Below are positions 49,804-59,418 of a stretch of DNA of 64,000 nt, one piece after another. The position numbers and the translations under genes are program-made. The DNA comes from Pseudomonas gregormendelii (GTDB taxonomy: Bacteria; Pseudomonadota; Gammaproteobacteria; Pseudomonadales; Pseudomonadaceae): NCBI RefSeq assembly GCF_017114825.1, contig NZ_JADEVO010000011.1, positions 62,001 through 126,000 on the forward strand, read 5' to 3'. The notes beneath the pieces were generated by a model. It made no database searches, was not told the origin of the DNA, and was given only the letters and a program-made list of their open reading frames with translations. The stretch's first letter is position 1; every line of letters starts with the position of its first letter.

Positions 49804-50940
49804 TTATTTTCTTAAACCTGCAATGCAAGGTGAGACGAACAGCTCGCCGCGCCACGCGCCTTGCACCGTGCGTTTACCGACGATCAGCCACATCGCCGCG
49901 AGCATGGCCACCAGCAGGCAACCGAACAGGCTGAAGAACATCAGGCTCAGGACGTTGGCCAGTTTCAAGGTAGCCAGGGCATACACGCCGAGGGGAAAGG
50001 TGAAGCCCCACCAGCCCAGGTTGAATGGAATGCCCGCACGCAGGTAGCGCACCGTGATCAGCAGCGCAATCAGCATCCACCACAGGCCGAACCCCCACAG
50101 CGTGATCCCGGCGATCAGGCCCAGGCCAGCGGCTATTTCACCGATGCCGCCCATTGCATTGGCCGCGAAGATCGCCGGCGCATCGCCGCCCAGCAGCAAC
50201 ATGCCGAGCGCACCGGTACCAATGGGGCCCAGCGCCAGCCAGCTCGAAGCGGCCATGTTTTCGTGAGGCAGTTTATGCAGGGCCATGCGCAGCATCAGGA
50301 TGGTCAGGATGCTGAAGGCCACTGGCAGGGAGAAGGCCCAGAGTACGTAGCTGGTCACCAGCACCACCAGCTGCGAATGCGCGTCGGCCAGGTGCGGTGC
50401 AAGCAAGCCACCACTGGCCGCGGCCACTTCCGCCGCGACCACCGGCAACAGCCAGACGGCGGTCATCTGGTCGATGCTGTGCTCTTGCCGGGTGAACATC
50501 ATGTAGGGAATCAACACCCCGCACGCCAGCGCCATCGCCACGTCCAGCCACCACAGCGCCTCGGCCAGTTGAATCACGCCCTCACCCCAGCGCGGCAGGC
50601 CGAACACCAGGAAGCCGTTGATGATGGTCGCCAGGCCCATGGGGATGGTGCCGAAGAACATCGATACCGTGGAATGCCCGAAGATGCGCCGCGCCTCGTG
50701 AAAAAACCATGTCCAGCGCGCCGCGTACAGTACGGTGAACAACGCGAACAAACCGATATTGAACAGCCACAGCGCTTCGGCCGCAGCGCGCAGGCCCGGC
50801 ACGTTAAATGGCAGCTGAGCCAGCGCCAGGGCCAATACGCCGGTGCCCATGGTGGCGGCGAACCAGTTCGGCGTGAACTGGCGAACGACTTCGCGGGGGT
50901 GCTGCAACTGAGTGAAGGGCTTGAGGGTGGTGCATGTCAT
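49804..50940 (-). CDS. SLAC1/TDT-family transporter (possible sulfite exporter)
   Basis: This 378-residue protein has about 10 hydrophobic segments, as in the tellurite-resistance/dicarboxylate (TDT) and SLAC1 anion-channel family. FTPNWFAATMGTGVLALALAQ at the start and the late NLGWWGFTFPLGVYALAT are conserved family stretches. Members move sulfite, malate or chloride-like anions; the yeast relative Ssu1 exports sulfite, and this bacterial subgroup is often so annotated. AGGAG lies 6 nt before ATG 50940. Substrate is not fixed by sequence. Confidence 0.85.
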   Translation of the reverse strand: MTCTTLKPFTQLQHPREVVRQFTPNWFAATMGTGVLALALAQLPFNVPGLRAAAEALWLFNIGLFALFTVLYAARWTWFFHEARRIFGHSTVSMFFGTIPMGLATIINGFLVFGLPRWGEGVIQLAEALWWLDVAMALACGVLIPYMMFTRQEHSIDQMTAVWLLPVVAAEVAAASGGLLAPHLADAHSQLVVLVTSYVLWAFSLPVAFSILTILMLRMALHKLPHENMAASSWLALGPIGTGALGMLLLGGDAPAIFAANAMGGIGEIAAGLGLIAGITLWGFGLWWMLIALLITVRYLRAGIPFNLGWWGFTFPLGVYALATLKLANVLSLMFFSLFGCLLVAMLAAMWLIVGKRTVQGAWRGELFVSPCIAGLRK

Positions 50941-51053
50941 GGCGAACTCCTGTCCTCTGGTGAGGTGGAATTCATGGTAGATCCGAATCGAATATCTATA
51001 TAACGGGTAATATCTCTAACTGTTATCTGTTTTGCAGATATAGACCATAGCGG

Positions 51054-52244
51054 TTACCGGACCTCGCTACACACTTTCACTGGCCGCTGGCGCACCAGCG
51101 TAAACAACGCCCCCAGCGCCAGGACTATCAATACCGCACCATAGCCGTCGGTGGAGGCCACCAGGCCAAAGGTGCGAGTCAGGCTGCCGGCCAGCAACGC
51201 CGGCAGGCAGAACGCCAGATAGCTGAGCACATAGAACGCCGACATCAAACCGGCCCGCTCGTGGGGCAAGGCCAGCGGTACGAGGCTGCGCACCGCGCCA
51301 AGAAAACCCGCGCCAAAACCGCACCCTGCCACCAGGGTGCCGACAAAGAACAGCGACAGGCTGGCAGTGTGCACGGCGATCAGAATCAACGCGACGCCCG
51401 CTGGCAGCAGGGTGGCGCCCAGTTGCAGCACCTTGTCGCCTGGCCGGTTGCGCAGGCAGTAGATCATCAGCGCTCCGGTCACCGTCAATGCCGCAACCGT
51501 CGCACCGCCAATCAGGTTCGACGTCGAGCCGGTCGCGGTGCGCACCAGCGAAGGGGCCAGGGATGCGTAGAAACCACCGAGGGCCCAGACCGCTGTGTTG
51601 ATCGGCAACACCATCCACAAGGTGCGCCGGGCCTGGGGCGGTACATGCAGGGTCGGTCGCAACGAGGCCCAAGCGCCCGGTTGCCGGCTGACGCTTTCCG
51701 GCAAACGCCAGACATACAGCGCCTGCAGCACGAACATCACCAGCAACAGCCAGTAGGTGAGCTGCAATGGCAGCGGCGCAAACTCAGCCAGCAGGCCACA
51801 TCCCATTGCCCCCATTGCCATTCCCAGCAGCGGCGCAACACTGTTGATCAGCGGCCCCTGCTGTCGATTGGCATCCAGCAATGCGGCGCTCAACACCGCC
51901 GTGGCCATGCCGGTGGCGAAGCCCTGCAGGACCCGGGCGGCAATCAGCCAGGCAACCGAGTCGGCATTGATAAACAGCAGCATCGCGAGGATGTTCAGCA
52001 TCACGGCGGTAAAAATCACCGGCTTGCGCCCGAGGAAATCCGATAGCGACCCCACCGTGAGCAACGCGACGAGCAGACTGATGGCGTAGACCCCGAAAAT
52101 CACGGTCAAGGTAGCCGCTGAAAAGTGCAGATGCTCCTGATACAGGTGATAAAGCGGCGTTGGCGCAGTGGAAGCGGCGAGAAAACTGAGTAAGGTGAAC
52201 GCCAGAAACCACAGGCTGGAACGGTTGGACGTTGTACCGGGCAT
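51054..52244 (-). CDS. MFS efflux transporter under divergent TetR control
   Basis: This 396-residue protein has 12 hydrophobic segments with the MFS motif A region GSLSDFLGRKPVIF between helices 2 and 3 and ARVLQGFATGMATA in helix 4. It is probably a drug or metabolite exporter. ATG 52244 has GGAG 7 nt upstream, and that ribosome site lies inside one arm of the palindrome at 52252-52284. The adjacent divergent TetR gene and the shared operator suggest substrate-induced expression. Substrate unknown. Confidence 0.88.
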   Translation of the reverse strand: MPGTTSNRSSLWFLAFTLLSFLAASTAPTPLYHLYQEHLHFSAATLTVIFGVYAISLLVALLTVGSLSDFLGRKPVIFTAVMLNILAMLLFINADSVAWLIAARVLQGFATGMATAVLSAALLDANRQQGPLINSVAPLLGMAMGAMGCGLLAEFAPLPLQLTYWLLLVMFVLQALYVWRLPESVSRQPGAWASLRPTLHVPPQARRTLWMVLPINTAVWALGGFYASLAPSLVRTATGSTSNLIGGATVAALTVTGALMIYCLRNRPGDKVLQLGATLLPAGVALILIAVHTASLSLFFVGTLVAGCGFGAGFLGAVRSLVPLALPHERAGLMSAFYVLSYLAFCLPALLAGSLTRTFGLVASTDGYGAVLIVLALGALFTLVRQRPVKVCSEVR

Positions 52245-52251
52245 GCTATAT

Positions 52252-52284
52252 CTCCGCAAAAGCTAATATTTTGCTTTTGCGGAG
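52252..52284. promoter_or_regulatory. Perfect 12-bp inverted repeat, likely TetR operator
   Basis: CTCCGCAAAAGC (52252-52263) and GCTTTTGCGGAG (52273-52284) are perfect reverse complements across a 9-bp AT-only spacer. It lies between the MFS and TetR genes and covers the MFS ribosome site. Confidence 0.75.
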
Positions 52285-52335
52285 TGTGCGGCTGGCTGGC
52301 GCTTAAAGCAAATTCTTTGTGTTAAGGTCCGATGC

Positions 52336-52875
52336 ATGGCTATTAAAGAAGGTTTACGCCCCGGTGGCCGCAGCGCCCGGGTGCAGGAGTCGATTCATTC
52401 GGCGGTCCGCGAACTCCTGGAAACACACCAACGCTCGACCCTGACCGTGCCGCAGATCGCTGCGCGCGCCGGTGTCACGCCGTCAACCATTTACCGGCGC
52501 TGGGGCGATCTGTCCGTGTTACTGGCCGACGTCGCCCTGGCACGCATGCAGCCCGATGGCGAGCCGGCCAACACCGGCAGCCTGCGCGGTGACGTGCGAG
52601 CCTGGGCCGAGCAATATCTGGACGAGATGAGCTCCGAACCGGGCCGCAACATGCTGCGCGATGTCCAGTGCAGCCAGACCCCGGGTTATTGCGTGGCGAT
52701 CATCGGCGCCCAGTTACAGGCCATTCTGGAGCGTTACCCCGATCAGCCCGGGCCGAGCGTTGATCGGCTGATCAATTTGCTGGCGGCACCGACCGTGTTT
52801 CGCATCCTGTTTTCGGCGGCGGCGCTGGAGGTGGAGGAGCTGCATCGGTTGGTTGATATTGCGCTGGGGCAGTGA
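52336..52875 (+). CDS. TetR-family regulator of the MFS gene
   Basis: This 179-residue protein has a TetR DNA-binding domain, residues about 15-60, with the helix-turn-helix TVPQIAARAGVTPSTIYRRW. The ligand-binding part ends SAAALEVEELHRLVDIALGQ, of the TetR C-terminal type shared by many efflux regulators. The gene is divergent from the MFS transporter with a strong palindrome between them, so it very probably represses that gene and itself. Confidence 0.9.
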   Translation: MAIKEGLRPGGRSARVQESIHSAVRELLETHQRSTLTVPQIAARAGVTPSTIYRRWGDLSVLLADVALARMQPDGEPANTGSLRGDVRAWAEQYLDEMSSEPGRNMLRDVQCSQTPGYCVAIIGAQLQAILERYPDQPGPSVDRLINLLAAPTVFRILFSAAALEVEELHRLVDIALGQ

Positions 52876-53003
52876 CAAGGCCATGCATACGTCCTGCGAC
52901 ACCCCGCCACGCCACGACCTTGGTCGACACTGACGAACCCCTTGCATCGTGCGAGACTGTCTGACCGGGATGGAGTCCCGGATGTCTTTGCCCTGGAGTT
53001 CTC

Positions 53004-56000
53004 ATGTCGCTGTCCAGCGGGCTGATCGCCGCCGTCGCCCTGGCCTATATGGCCATCATGTTTGCCATCGCCTTCTACGGCGACCGTCGCGCCACGCCGC
53101 TGCCGCCGCGGGTGCGTGCCTGGGTCTATAGCCTGTCGCTGGCGGTGTATTGCACCAGCTGGACGTTCTTCGGCGCCGTGGGCCAGGCCGCCGAACAGCT
53201 CTGGTCATTCCTGCCGATCTACCTCGGGCCGATTCTGCTGCTGGTGTGCGCGCCGTGGGTGCTGCAGAAAATGGTGATGATCAGCAAGCAGGAGAACATC
53301 ACCTCCATTGCCGACTTCATCGCCGCGCGTTATGGCAAATCCCAATCCCTGGCGGTAGTGGTGGCGTTGATCTGCCTGGTCGGGGTATTGCCCTACATCG
53401 CTCTGCAGCTCAAGGGCATCGTGCTCGGCGTGAACCTGCTGATCGGCGCCGGTGCCGACGCCATGGGGGTGCGGGCCCAGGACACGGCACTGATCGTGTC
53501 ACTGGTGCTGGCACTGTTCACCATTGTGTTCGGCACTCGCAACCTCGACGCCACCGAACACCACCGCGGCATGGTGCTGGCCATTGCCTTTGAATCGCTG
53601 GTCAAGCTGTTCGCCTTCCTCGCGGTGGGTGCGTTCGTGACTTATGGTTTGTACGACGGTTTCGAAGACCTGTTTGACCAGGCCATGCTGGCCCCGCGCC
53701 TGGAGCAGTACTGGAAGGAGACGATCAACTGGCCATCGATGATCGTGCAGACCGGGGTGGCGATGATGGCGATCATCTGCCTGCCCCGGCAATTCCACGT
53801 GACCGTAGTGGAAAACATCGACCCGCAGGATCTGCGCCTGGCCAAGTGGGTGTTTCCGGCCTATCTGGCCCTGGCCGCGCTGTTTGTCGTGCCGATCGCC
53901 CTGGCCGGGCAGATGCTGTTGCCCAGCTCGGTGCTGCCGGATTCGTTCGTCATCAGCCTGCCGCTGGCCCAGGCCCACCCTGCCCTGGCGCTGCTGGCGT
54001 TTATTGGCGGTGCCTCCGCGGCGACAGGTATGGTGATCGTGGCGAGTGTCGCGCTGTCGACCATGGTTTCCAACGACATGCTGTTGCCATGGTTGCTGCG
54101 GCGCAACAATGCAGAGCGCCCGTTCGAAGTGTTCCGCCAGTGGATGCTGTCGGTGCGCCGGGTCAGCATTGTGGTGATCCTGCTGCTGGCGTACGTCAGC
54201 TATCGCCTGCTGGGCTCCACCGCGAGCCTGGCGACCATCGGCCAGATCGCTTTTGCCGCCGTAACCCAACTGGCCCCCGCCATGCTGGGCGCACTTTACT
54301 GGAAGCAGGCCAACCGCCGCGGCGTTTTCGCCGGCCTGGCCGCCGGGACCTTTCTCTGGTTCTACACTCTGGTGCTGCCGATTGCGGCGCACAGCCTGGG
54401 CTGGTCGCTGAGCACCTTCCCCGGCCTGGGCTGGCTGCAGAGCAATCCGCTGAATCTGCCCATTACCCCACTGACTCAAGGGGTGGTGCTGTCGCTGGTG
54501 GGCAACTTCACGCTATTCGCCTGGGTCTCGGTACTGTCGCGCACACGGGTGTCCGAACACTGGCAGGCCGGTCGATTCATTGGCCAGGAAATCAGCGCCC
54601 GGCCAAGCGCACGCTCGATGCTGGCGGTGCAGATCGACGACCTGCTGCAGCTCGCTGCACGCTTTGTCGGTGAGGAACGTGCCCGCCAGAGTTTCATCCG
54701 CTTCGCCTATCGCCAGGGCAAAGGCTTCAACCCGAACCAGAATGCCGACGGCGAGTGGATCGCCCACACCGAGCGCTTGCTGGCGGGCGTCCTGGGTGCC
54801 TCGTCTACTCGCGCAGTGGTGAAAGCGGCGATCGAAGGCCGCGAGATGCAACTCGAGGATGTCGTCCGAATCGCCGACGAAGCCTCCGAAGTCCTGCAAT
54901 TCAACCGTGCGTTGCTGCAAGGCGCGATCGAAAACATCACCCAGGGTATCAGCGTGGTCGACCAGTCGCTGAAGCTGGTGGCGTGGAACCGGCGCTACCT
55001 CGAACTGTTCAACTACCCGGACGGCCTGATCAGCGTCGGCCGGCCGATTGCCGACATCATTCGGCACAACGCCGAGCGCGGCCTGTGTGGCCCGGGCGAA
55101 GCTGAAGTGCACGTCGCCCGCCGCCTGCACTGGATGCGCCAGGGCCGCGCCCACACGTCCGAGCGGCTGTTTCCGAATGGCCGGGTGATCGAGCTGATCG
55201 GCAACCCGATGCCCGGTGGCGGCTTCGTCATGAGTTTCACCGACATCACCGCGTTCCGTGAGGCCGAACAGGCGCTGACCGAAGCCAATGAAGGCCTGGA
55301 ACGCCGGGTGACCGAACGCACCCACGAACTGTCGCAACTCAACGTCGCCCTCACCGAGGCCAAAGGTACCGCCGAGTCTGCCAATCAGTCCAAGACCCGC
55401 TTCCTCGCGGCGGTCAGTCACGACCTGATGCAGCCGCTGAACGCCGCCCGACTGTTCTCCGCCGCCCTCTCCCATCAGGACGACGGCCTGTCCAGCGAAG
55501 CACAAAAACTGGTACAGCACCTGGACACCTCGTTGCGCTCTGCCGAAGACCTGATCAGCGACTTGCTGGACATTTCCCGCTTGGAAAACGGCAAGATCAA
55601 CCCCGATTCAAAGCCGTTCGAGCTCAATGAGCTGTTCGATGTGCTGGGTGCGGAGTTCAAGGTGCTCGCCAGGGACCAAGGCCTGAAATTCCGCGTGCGC
55701 GGCAGCAAGTTGCGGGTCGAAAGCGACATCAAATTGCTGCGGCGCATTTTGCAGAATTTCCTTACCAACGCTTTCCGTTACGCCAAAGGCCCGGTGCTGC
55801 TGGGCGTCCGGCGACGCCAGGGCGAGGTGTGGCTGGAGGTCTGGGATCGCGGGCCGGGCATTGCCGAGGACAAGCAGAAGGTCATTTTCGAAGAATTCAA
55901 ACGCCTCGACAGTCATCAGACTCGCGCCGAGAAAGGCCTGGGCCTGGGCCTGGCGATTGCCGACGGCCTGTGTCGGGTTTTAGGCCATCGCCTGCAAGTC

Positions 56001-56474
56001 CGCTCACGGCCGGGGCGTGGCAGTGTGTTCAGCGTGTGCGTGCCTTTGGCCCAGGCGCAGGCGGCGTTGCCGGTCAAGACTGTCGAGCTCAACGGCAAAT
56101 TGTTGAGTGGTGCCCAGGTGCTCTGCGTCGACAACGAGGACAGTATCCTTATCGGCATGAACAGCCTGCTGACTCGCTGGGGCTGCCAGGTGTGGACTGC
56201 GCGCAATCGCGATGAGTGCGCGGCCCTGCTCAGCGAGGGGATGCGCCCGCAACTGGCGCTGGTCGATTACCACCTGGACGACGGCGAAACCGGCACCGAA
56301 TTGATGGCCTGGCTACGCACTCGCCTGGGTGAGCCGGTGCCGGGAGTGGTGATCAGTGCCGATGGTCGGCCGGAGATGGTCGCCCAGGTGCATGCGGCAG
56401 GGCTTGGTTACCTGGCCAAACCGGTTAAGCCGGCGGCGCTCAGGGCGTTATTGAGCAAGCATTTGCCCCTGTAA
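53004..56474 (+). CDS. Sodium/solute symporter-histidine kinase-receiver hybrid (CrbS/MxtR-like)
   Basis: This 1156-residue protein joins a 13-helix SSSF symporter domain (about 1-505), a STAC-type linker (LLQLAARFVGEERARQSFIRF), a PAS domain near 625-740 with a following coiled coil, a HisKA/HATPase module with phospho-His806 in AAVSHDLMQPLNAARLF, and a C-terminal receiver with Asp1088 in LALVDYHLDDGE. This is the build of CrbS/MxtR, which with the LuxR-type regulator CrbR/ErdR controls acetate and acetyl-CoA use; no such regulator is adjacent. TGGAG precedes ATG 53004. The identification as MxtR rests on build and is moderate. Confidence 0.88.
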   Translation: MSLSSGLIAAVALAYMAIMFAIAFYGDRRATPLPPRVRAWVYSLSLAVYCTSWTFFGAVGQAAEQLWSFLPIYLGPILLLVCAPWVLQKMVMISKQENITSIADFIAARYGKSQSLAVVVALICLVGVLPYIALQLKGIVLGVNLLIGAGADAMGVRAQDTALIVSLVLALFTIVFGTRNLDATEHHRGMVLAIAFESLVKLFAFLAVGAFVTYGLYDGFEDLFDQAMLAPRLEQYWKETINWPSMIVQTGVAMMAIICLPRQFHVTVVENIDPQDLRLAKWVFPAYLALAALFVVPIALAGQMLLPSSVLPDSFVISLPLAQAHPALALLAFIGGASAATGMVIVASVALSTMVSNDMLLPWLLRRNNAERPFEVFRQWMLSVRRVSIVVILLLAYVSYRLLGSTASLATIGQIAFAAVTQLAPAMLGALYWKQANRRGVFAGLAAGTFLWFYTLVLPIAAHSLGWSLSTFPGLGWLQSNPLNLPITPLTQGVVLSLVGNFTLFAWVSVLSRTRVSEHWQAGRFIGQEISARPSARSMLAVQIDDLLQLAARFVGEERARQSFIRFAYRQGKGFNPNQNADGEWIAHTERLLAGVLGASSTRAVVKAAIEGREMQLEDVVRIADEASEVLQFNRALLQGAIENITQGISVVDQSLKLVAWNRRYLELFNYPDGLISVGRPIADIIRHNAERGLCGPGEAEVHVARRLHWMRQGRAHTSERLFPNGRVIELIGNPMPGGGFVMSFTDITAFREAEQALTEANEGLERRVTERTHELSQLNVALTEAKGTAESANQSKTRFLAAVSHDLMQPLNAARLFSAALSHQDDGLSSEAQKLVQHLDTSLRSAEDLISDLLDISRLENGKINPDSKPFELNELFDVLGAEFKVLARDQGLKFRVRGSKLRVESDIKLLRRILQNFLTNAFRYAKGPVLLGVRRRQGEVWLEVWDRGPGIAEDKQKVIFEEFKRLDSHQTRAEKGLGLGLAIADGLCRVLGHRLQVRSRPGRGSVFSVCVPLAQAQAALPVKTVELNGKLLSGAQVLCVDNEDSILIGMNSLLTRWGCQVWTARNRDECAALLSEGMRPQLALVDYHLDDGETGTELMAWLRTRLGEPVPGVVISADGRPEMVAQVHAAGLGYLAKPVKPAALRALLSKHLPL

Positions 56475-56480
56475 ATGCCA

Positions 56481-56567
56481 GATCAAAAGATCGTCCGAAC
56501 GCGGCCCGAGCCTCCGGCAGCTCAGGATGGTGTACACCTGGTAGGAGCTGCCGAAGGCTGCGATCTT
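56481..56567. repeat. REP pair (family B, variant plus standard copy)
   Basis: The left copy (GATCAAAAGATCGTCCGAAC onward, 56481-56523) is the same variant as at 3537-3580 in reverse; the right copy (56541-56567, GTAGGAGCTGCCGAAGGCTG) is standard. They lie between the hybrid kinase and rmuC, convergent genes. Confidence 0.85.
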
Positions 56568-56571
56568 TGTC

Positions 56572-58050
56572 CTATTCCGGCAACTCCGCCAACCCATCCA
56601 CATCCGTCATCGCCCGCTCCAGCAGATCCGCCGGCAGGCTCTTGCTCGCCCGCGCGCCCAGCAACTTCAGCTGCTCACTGCGACTGACCAGGTTGCCCCG
56701 GCCCTCTGTCAGCTTGTTGCGCGCCGAGCTGTAGGCCTTGTCCAACTGTTGCAGGCGATTGCCGACCTCGTCCAGGTCCTGGATGAACAACACGAACTTG
56801 TCATACAGCCAACCGGCCCGCTCGGCGATTTCCCGCGCGTTCTGGCTCTGGCGCTCCTGTTTCCACAGGCTGTCGATCACCCGCAGAGTCGCCAGCAAGG
56901 TGGTCGGGCTGACGATCACGATGTTGCGGTCGAATGCTTCCTGGAACAACGTCGGCTCCGCCTGCAGCGCCGCCGAGAACGCCGCTTCGATCGGCACGAA
57001 CAGCAACACGAAATCCAGGCTGTGCAAGCCGTCGAGACGCTTGTAGTCCTTGCCGGACAAGCCTTTGACATGGGTGCGCAGGGACAGCACATGTTGCTTG
57101 AGGGCGATCTGGCCGATGGCCTCATCATCAGCCGCCACGTACTGCTGGTAAGCCGTCAGGCTGACCTTGGAGTCGACCACCACCTGCTTGTCGCCCGGCA
57201 AATAGATGATGACGTCCGGCTGAAACCGCTCGCCGTCGGGACCTTTGAGCGTGACCTGAGTCTGGTACTCGCGGCCCTTCTCCAGGCCCGCGTGTTCCAA
57301 CACCCGCTCAAGGATCAGCTCACCCCAGTTGCCCTGGGTTTTCTGCCCTTTGAGTGCGCGGGTCAGGTTGGTGGCTTCGTCGCTCAACCGCAGGTTCAAC
57401 TGCTGCAGGCGCTCCAGTTCCTTGGCCAGCGAGAAACGCTCCCGCGCCTCAGCCTGGTAACTTTCTTCGACACGCTTTTCGAATGACTGGATGCGCTCTT
57501 TCAGCGGATCCAGCAACTGGCCCAGGCGCTGCTGGCTGGTCTCGGCGAACCGCTGCTCGCGCTCATCGAAGATCTTGCCCGCCAGTTCGGCGAACTGGGC
57601 ACGCAACTCATCCCGCGAGCCCTGGAGGTCGCTGAGCCGTTGCTGATGGCTTTCCTGTTGTTCGCGCAGCTCGGCATGCAGGGAAGCGGCCTGGGCGTCG
57701 AGACGGCGCAGCTCAGCCTCTTTGCCAGCGCGCTCGATGTTCCAGGCATGCGCGGCGTCCCGGGCGTCGTCGCGCTCGACCTGCAACAGTTCGACTTCGC
57801 GGCGCAGTGCGGCCAGCTCGGCCTGCCTGGACGTGTTGATCTGACTGAGGTCAGCGATTTCATCTCGGCTGGTTTCCAGCTGGGCGTTCAGGCCATCCTG
57901 CGCCAGCAGGGACATCGCCAGCCGCTCCTGCAGCAATGCCACTTGCGCCTGCGTCACGCTGGCGCGGCGCTGCAATTGCCAGGCGAGTACCAACAACGGC
58001 AGGGCAGCCCCCGCAAGACCAAGCAAAATGCTGGTCAAGTCCATAGCCAT
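56572..58050 (-). CDS. rmuC: DNA recombination protein RmuC
   Basis: This 492-residue protein has an N-terminal membrane helix (TSILLGLAGAALPLLVLAW), a long coiled coil about 30-210, and the RmuC nuclease-like domain about 240-440 with QGNWGELILERVLEHAGLEKG, PDVIIYLPGDKQVVVDSKVSL and IVSPTTLLATLRVI. RmuC limits recombination between inverted repeats in E. coli; the restriction-endonuclease-like fold suggests DNA cutting. AGGAG lies 5 nt before ATG 58050. Confidence 0.94.
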   Translation of the reverse strand: MAMDLTSILLGLAGAALPLLVLAWQLQRRASVTQAQVALLQERLAMSLLAQDGLNAQLETSRDEIADLSQINTSRQAELAALRREVELLQVERDDARDAAHAWNIERAGKEAELRRLDAQAASLHAELREQQESHQQRLSDLQGSRDELRAQFAELAGKIFDEREQRFAETSQQRLGQLLDPLKERIQSFEKRVEESYQAEARERFSLAKELERLQQLNLRLSDEATNLTRALKGQKTQGNWGELILERVLEHAGLEKGREYQTQVTLKGPDGERFQPDVIIYLPGDKQVVVDSKVSLTAYQQYVAADDEAIGQIALKQHVLSLRTHVKGLSGKDYKRLDGLHSLDFVLLFVPIEAAFSAALQAEPTLFQEAFDRNIVIVSPTTLLATLRVIDSLWKQERQSQNAREIAERAGWLYDKFVLFIQDLDEVGNRLQQLDKAYSSARNKLTEGRGNLVSRSEQLKLLGARASKSLPADLLERAMTDVDGLAELPE

Positions 58051-58111
58051 AGCCGCTCCTGCCGATGAGATAAAGCTTGAAGGTTAACCAAGGCGTCAGG
58101 TCTTGGACAGC

Positions 58112-58435
58112 TCAGTCTTCGACCAGCCCCAGTTCCCGCTGTGCGCGCCGATCCCCTGCCCGCGCCGCCTGGCGCAGCAGGTCCTGGCCGATGCGGCGAT
58201 CGCGGGCATTGCCGCACTCACGACACATCAGCTGGCCGAGGCGGCTTTGCGCTGCCACCACGCCTTCCCGTGCCGGCTGCTTGAGCAGACGTCCGGCGAG
58301 GTGTTTCACGTTCGGGTTGTCGCCCAGGCGCGGGCTGTCCAGAAGCCACTCGGCCACACGCATGGAAAAGCGTTTGGGAGGGACGGCGGCGGTGGGTGAA
58401 GAGGTTACGGAAACTGATACTGAACGAAACTTCAT
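58112..58435 (-). CDS. Small Sel1-repeat-like protein
   Basis: This 107-residue protein contains one and a half Sel1-like (alpha-alpha) repeats near the end: QSRLGQLMCRECGNARDRRI and LLRQAARAGDRRAQRELG. Such repeats bind other proteins. Starting at ATG 58435 gives MKFRSVSVSV and a basic N-terminal part with no clear signal peptide; the ribosome site is weak and a Met at residue 25 is an alternative. Partner and role are unknown. It lies 61 bp before rmuC on the same strand. Confidence 0.65.
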   Translation of the reverse strand: MKFRSVSVSVTSSPTAAVPPKRFSMRVAEWLLDSPRLGDNPNVKHLAGRLLKQPAREGVVAAQSRLGQLMCRECGNARDRRIGQDLLRQAARAGDRRAQRELGLVED

Positions 58436-59418
58436 AAAACACTGTAGGGCAGATCGGAAGGCGCGCCACTCTACTCTTTTTTTCCTACAGGTAAAGCTTA
58501 AAAAACCCGGCACGCCCGTCCTAGAGCAAGCGCTCGGGACAATCCACAGAAGCTGTGGATAACTCAGTGGACAACCTGCCTTGAACTCTCGCAAACCCCT
58601 GTGGAATGGGGCTCGCAGTCAAACTGACGATTTTTTCACCAGTAAAAAAAAGCGATGTTTTTCATTGACTTAAATTTTGGTTACAGGCACCCACTGCGCT
58701 TGCGAGTCAGATGACAGTGCCGTGACAGCGTGCGCAACTAATGTGCACAAGTACCTTCGCGACGGTTATATCAATGAGCTTTTTCGGCGCATTTTGCGCT
58801 ACGAACCTGTTGATTACTCGTTCACAACCCTTGATCCAGACCGGTCTGGGGCCAAGCCTGCGTGCTCAACCAGCGGTCGGATTCTGTCCTACTGGACAGC
58901 GCACCCGACCAACGGCCATACCTGAAAAACTCGTTCGGTTGTGATCACAAAGGTTTCTTTGCTTATACCCCTTCCATTACCAAAATCGTTTTGTTAGTAT
59001 CTACGGCGTTAGTACCAAGCTGAAAGTCAATTCTGGTCGAACAAATCCCCCCGGACAGCCTTCATAAACGAAGCCCATCCGAACAAGCGGGACCGACCAC
59101 CTCGATGGTTTCCAGGTAAACCTTGCGTCAATACAGCCTTTGATCGAAAGCAAAGGGTATTGCCAGGCCCACTTACTCTGACCGAACCAGCCTGCAAATT
59201 GATCAGGATCTTCACCCCGGGCCCAGAACCTTTGCCCTTGATGTGTTGCCTGCCCTCCTAAGTACCTACCTGCCAGCCCAAGCGCGCCAATTATCAGCGC
59301 TTCAAACTGGCTGCTTTGTTCCAGTCGGGTTCTTCGGTCGACCAACGGTGGTCGTCGTCACTGGAACGTTTTAATTTTGCACGGCTCTTATCCGTGTCGC
59401 TTGTAGGAACACCCAATA
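58436..59418. other. 983-bp gap without a recognised gene
   Basis: Short frames of 67-114 codons occur on both strands but none shows family resemblance or a good ribosome site. Visible structures are a 14-bp palindrome CCAGACCGGTCTGG at 58836-58849, a 12-bp palindrome TTGTGATCACAA at 58939-58950, and T-rich stretches near 58630-58680. It may be a long regulatory region or leader for the gene at 59419, or hold an unrecognised RNA. Confidence 0.5.

Noticed and set aside
50996..51016. TATAACGGGTAATATC motif as a CysB-type site before the TDT gene, similar to ATAACGGTTATAAC at 59746
   Set aside because: The two sites agree only in part and I could not confirm a consensus, so I did not list it as a regulatory feature.
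59001..59345. 114-codon minus-strand frame in the 983-bp gap
   Set aside because: It has no ribosome site, no recognisable family and runs against the direction of the following gene's leader.
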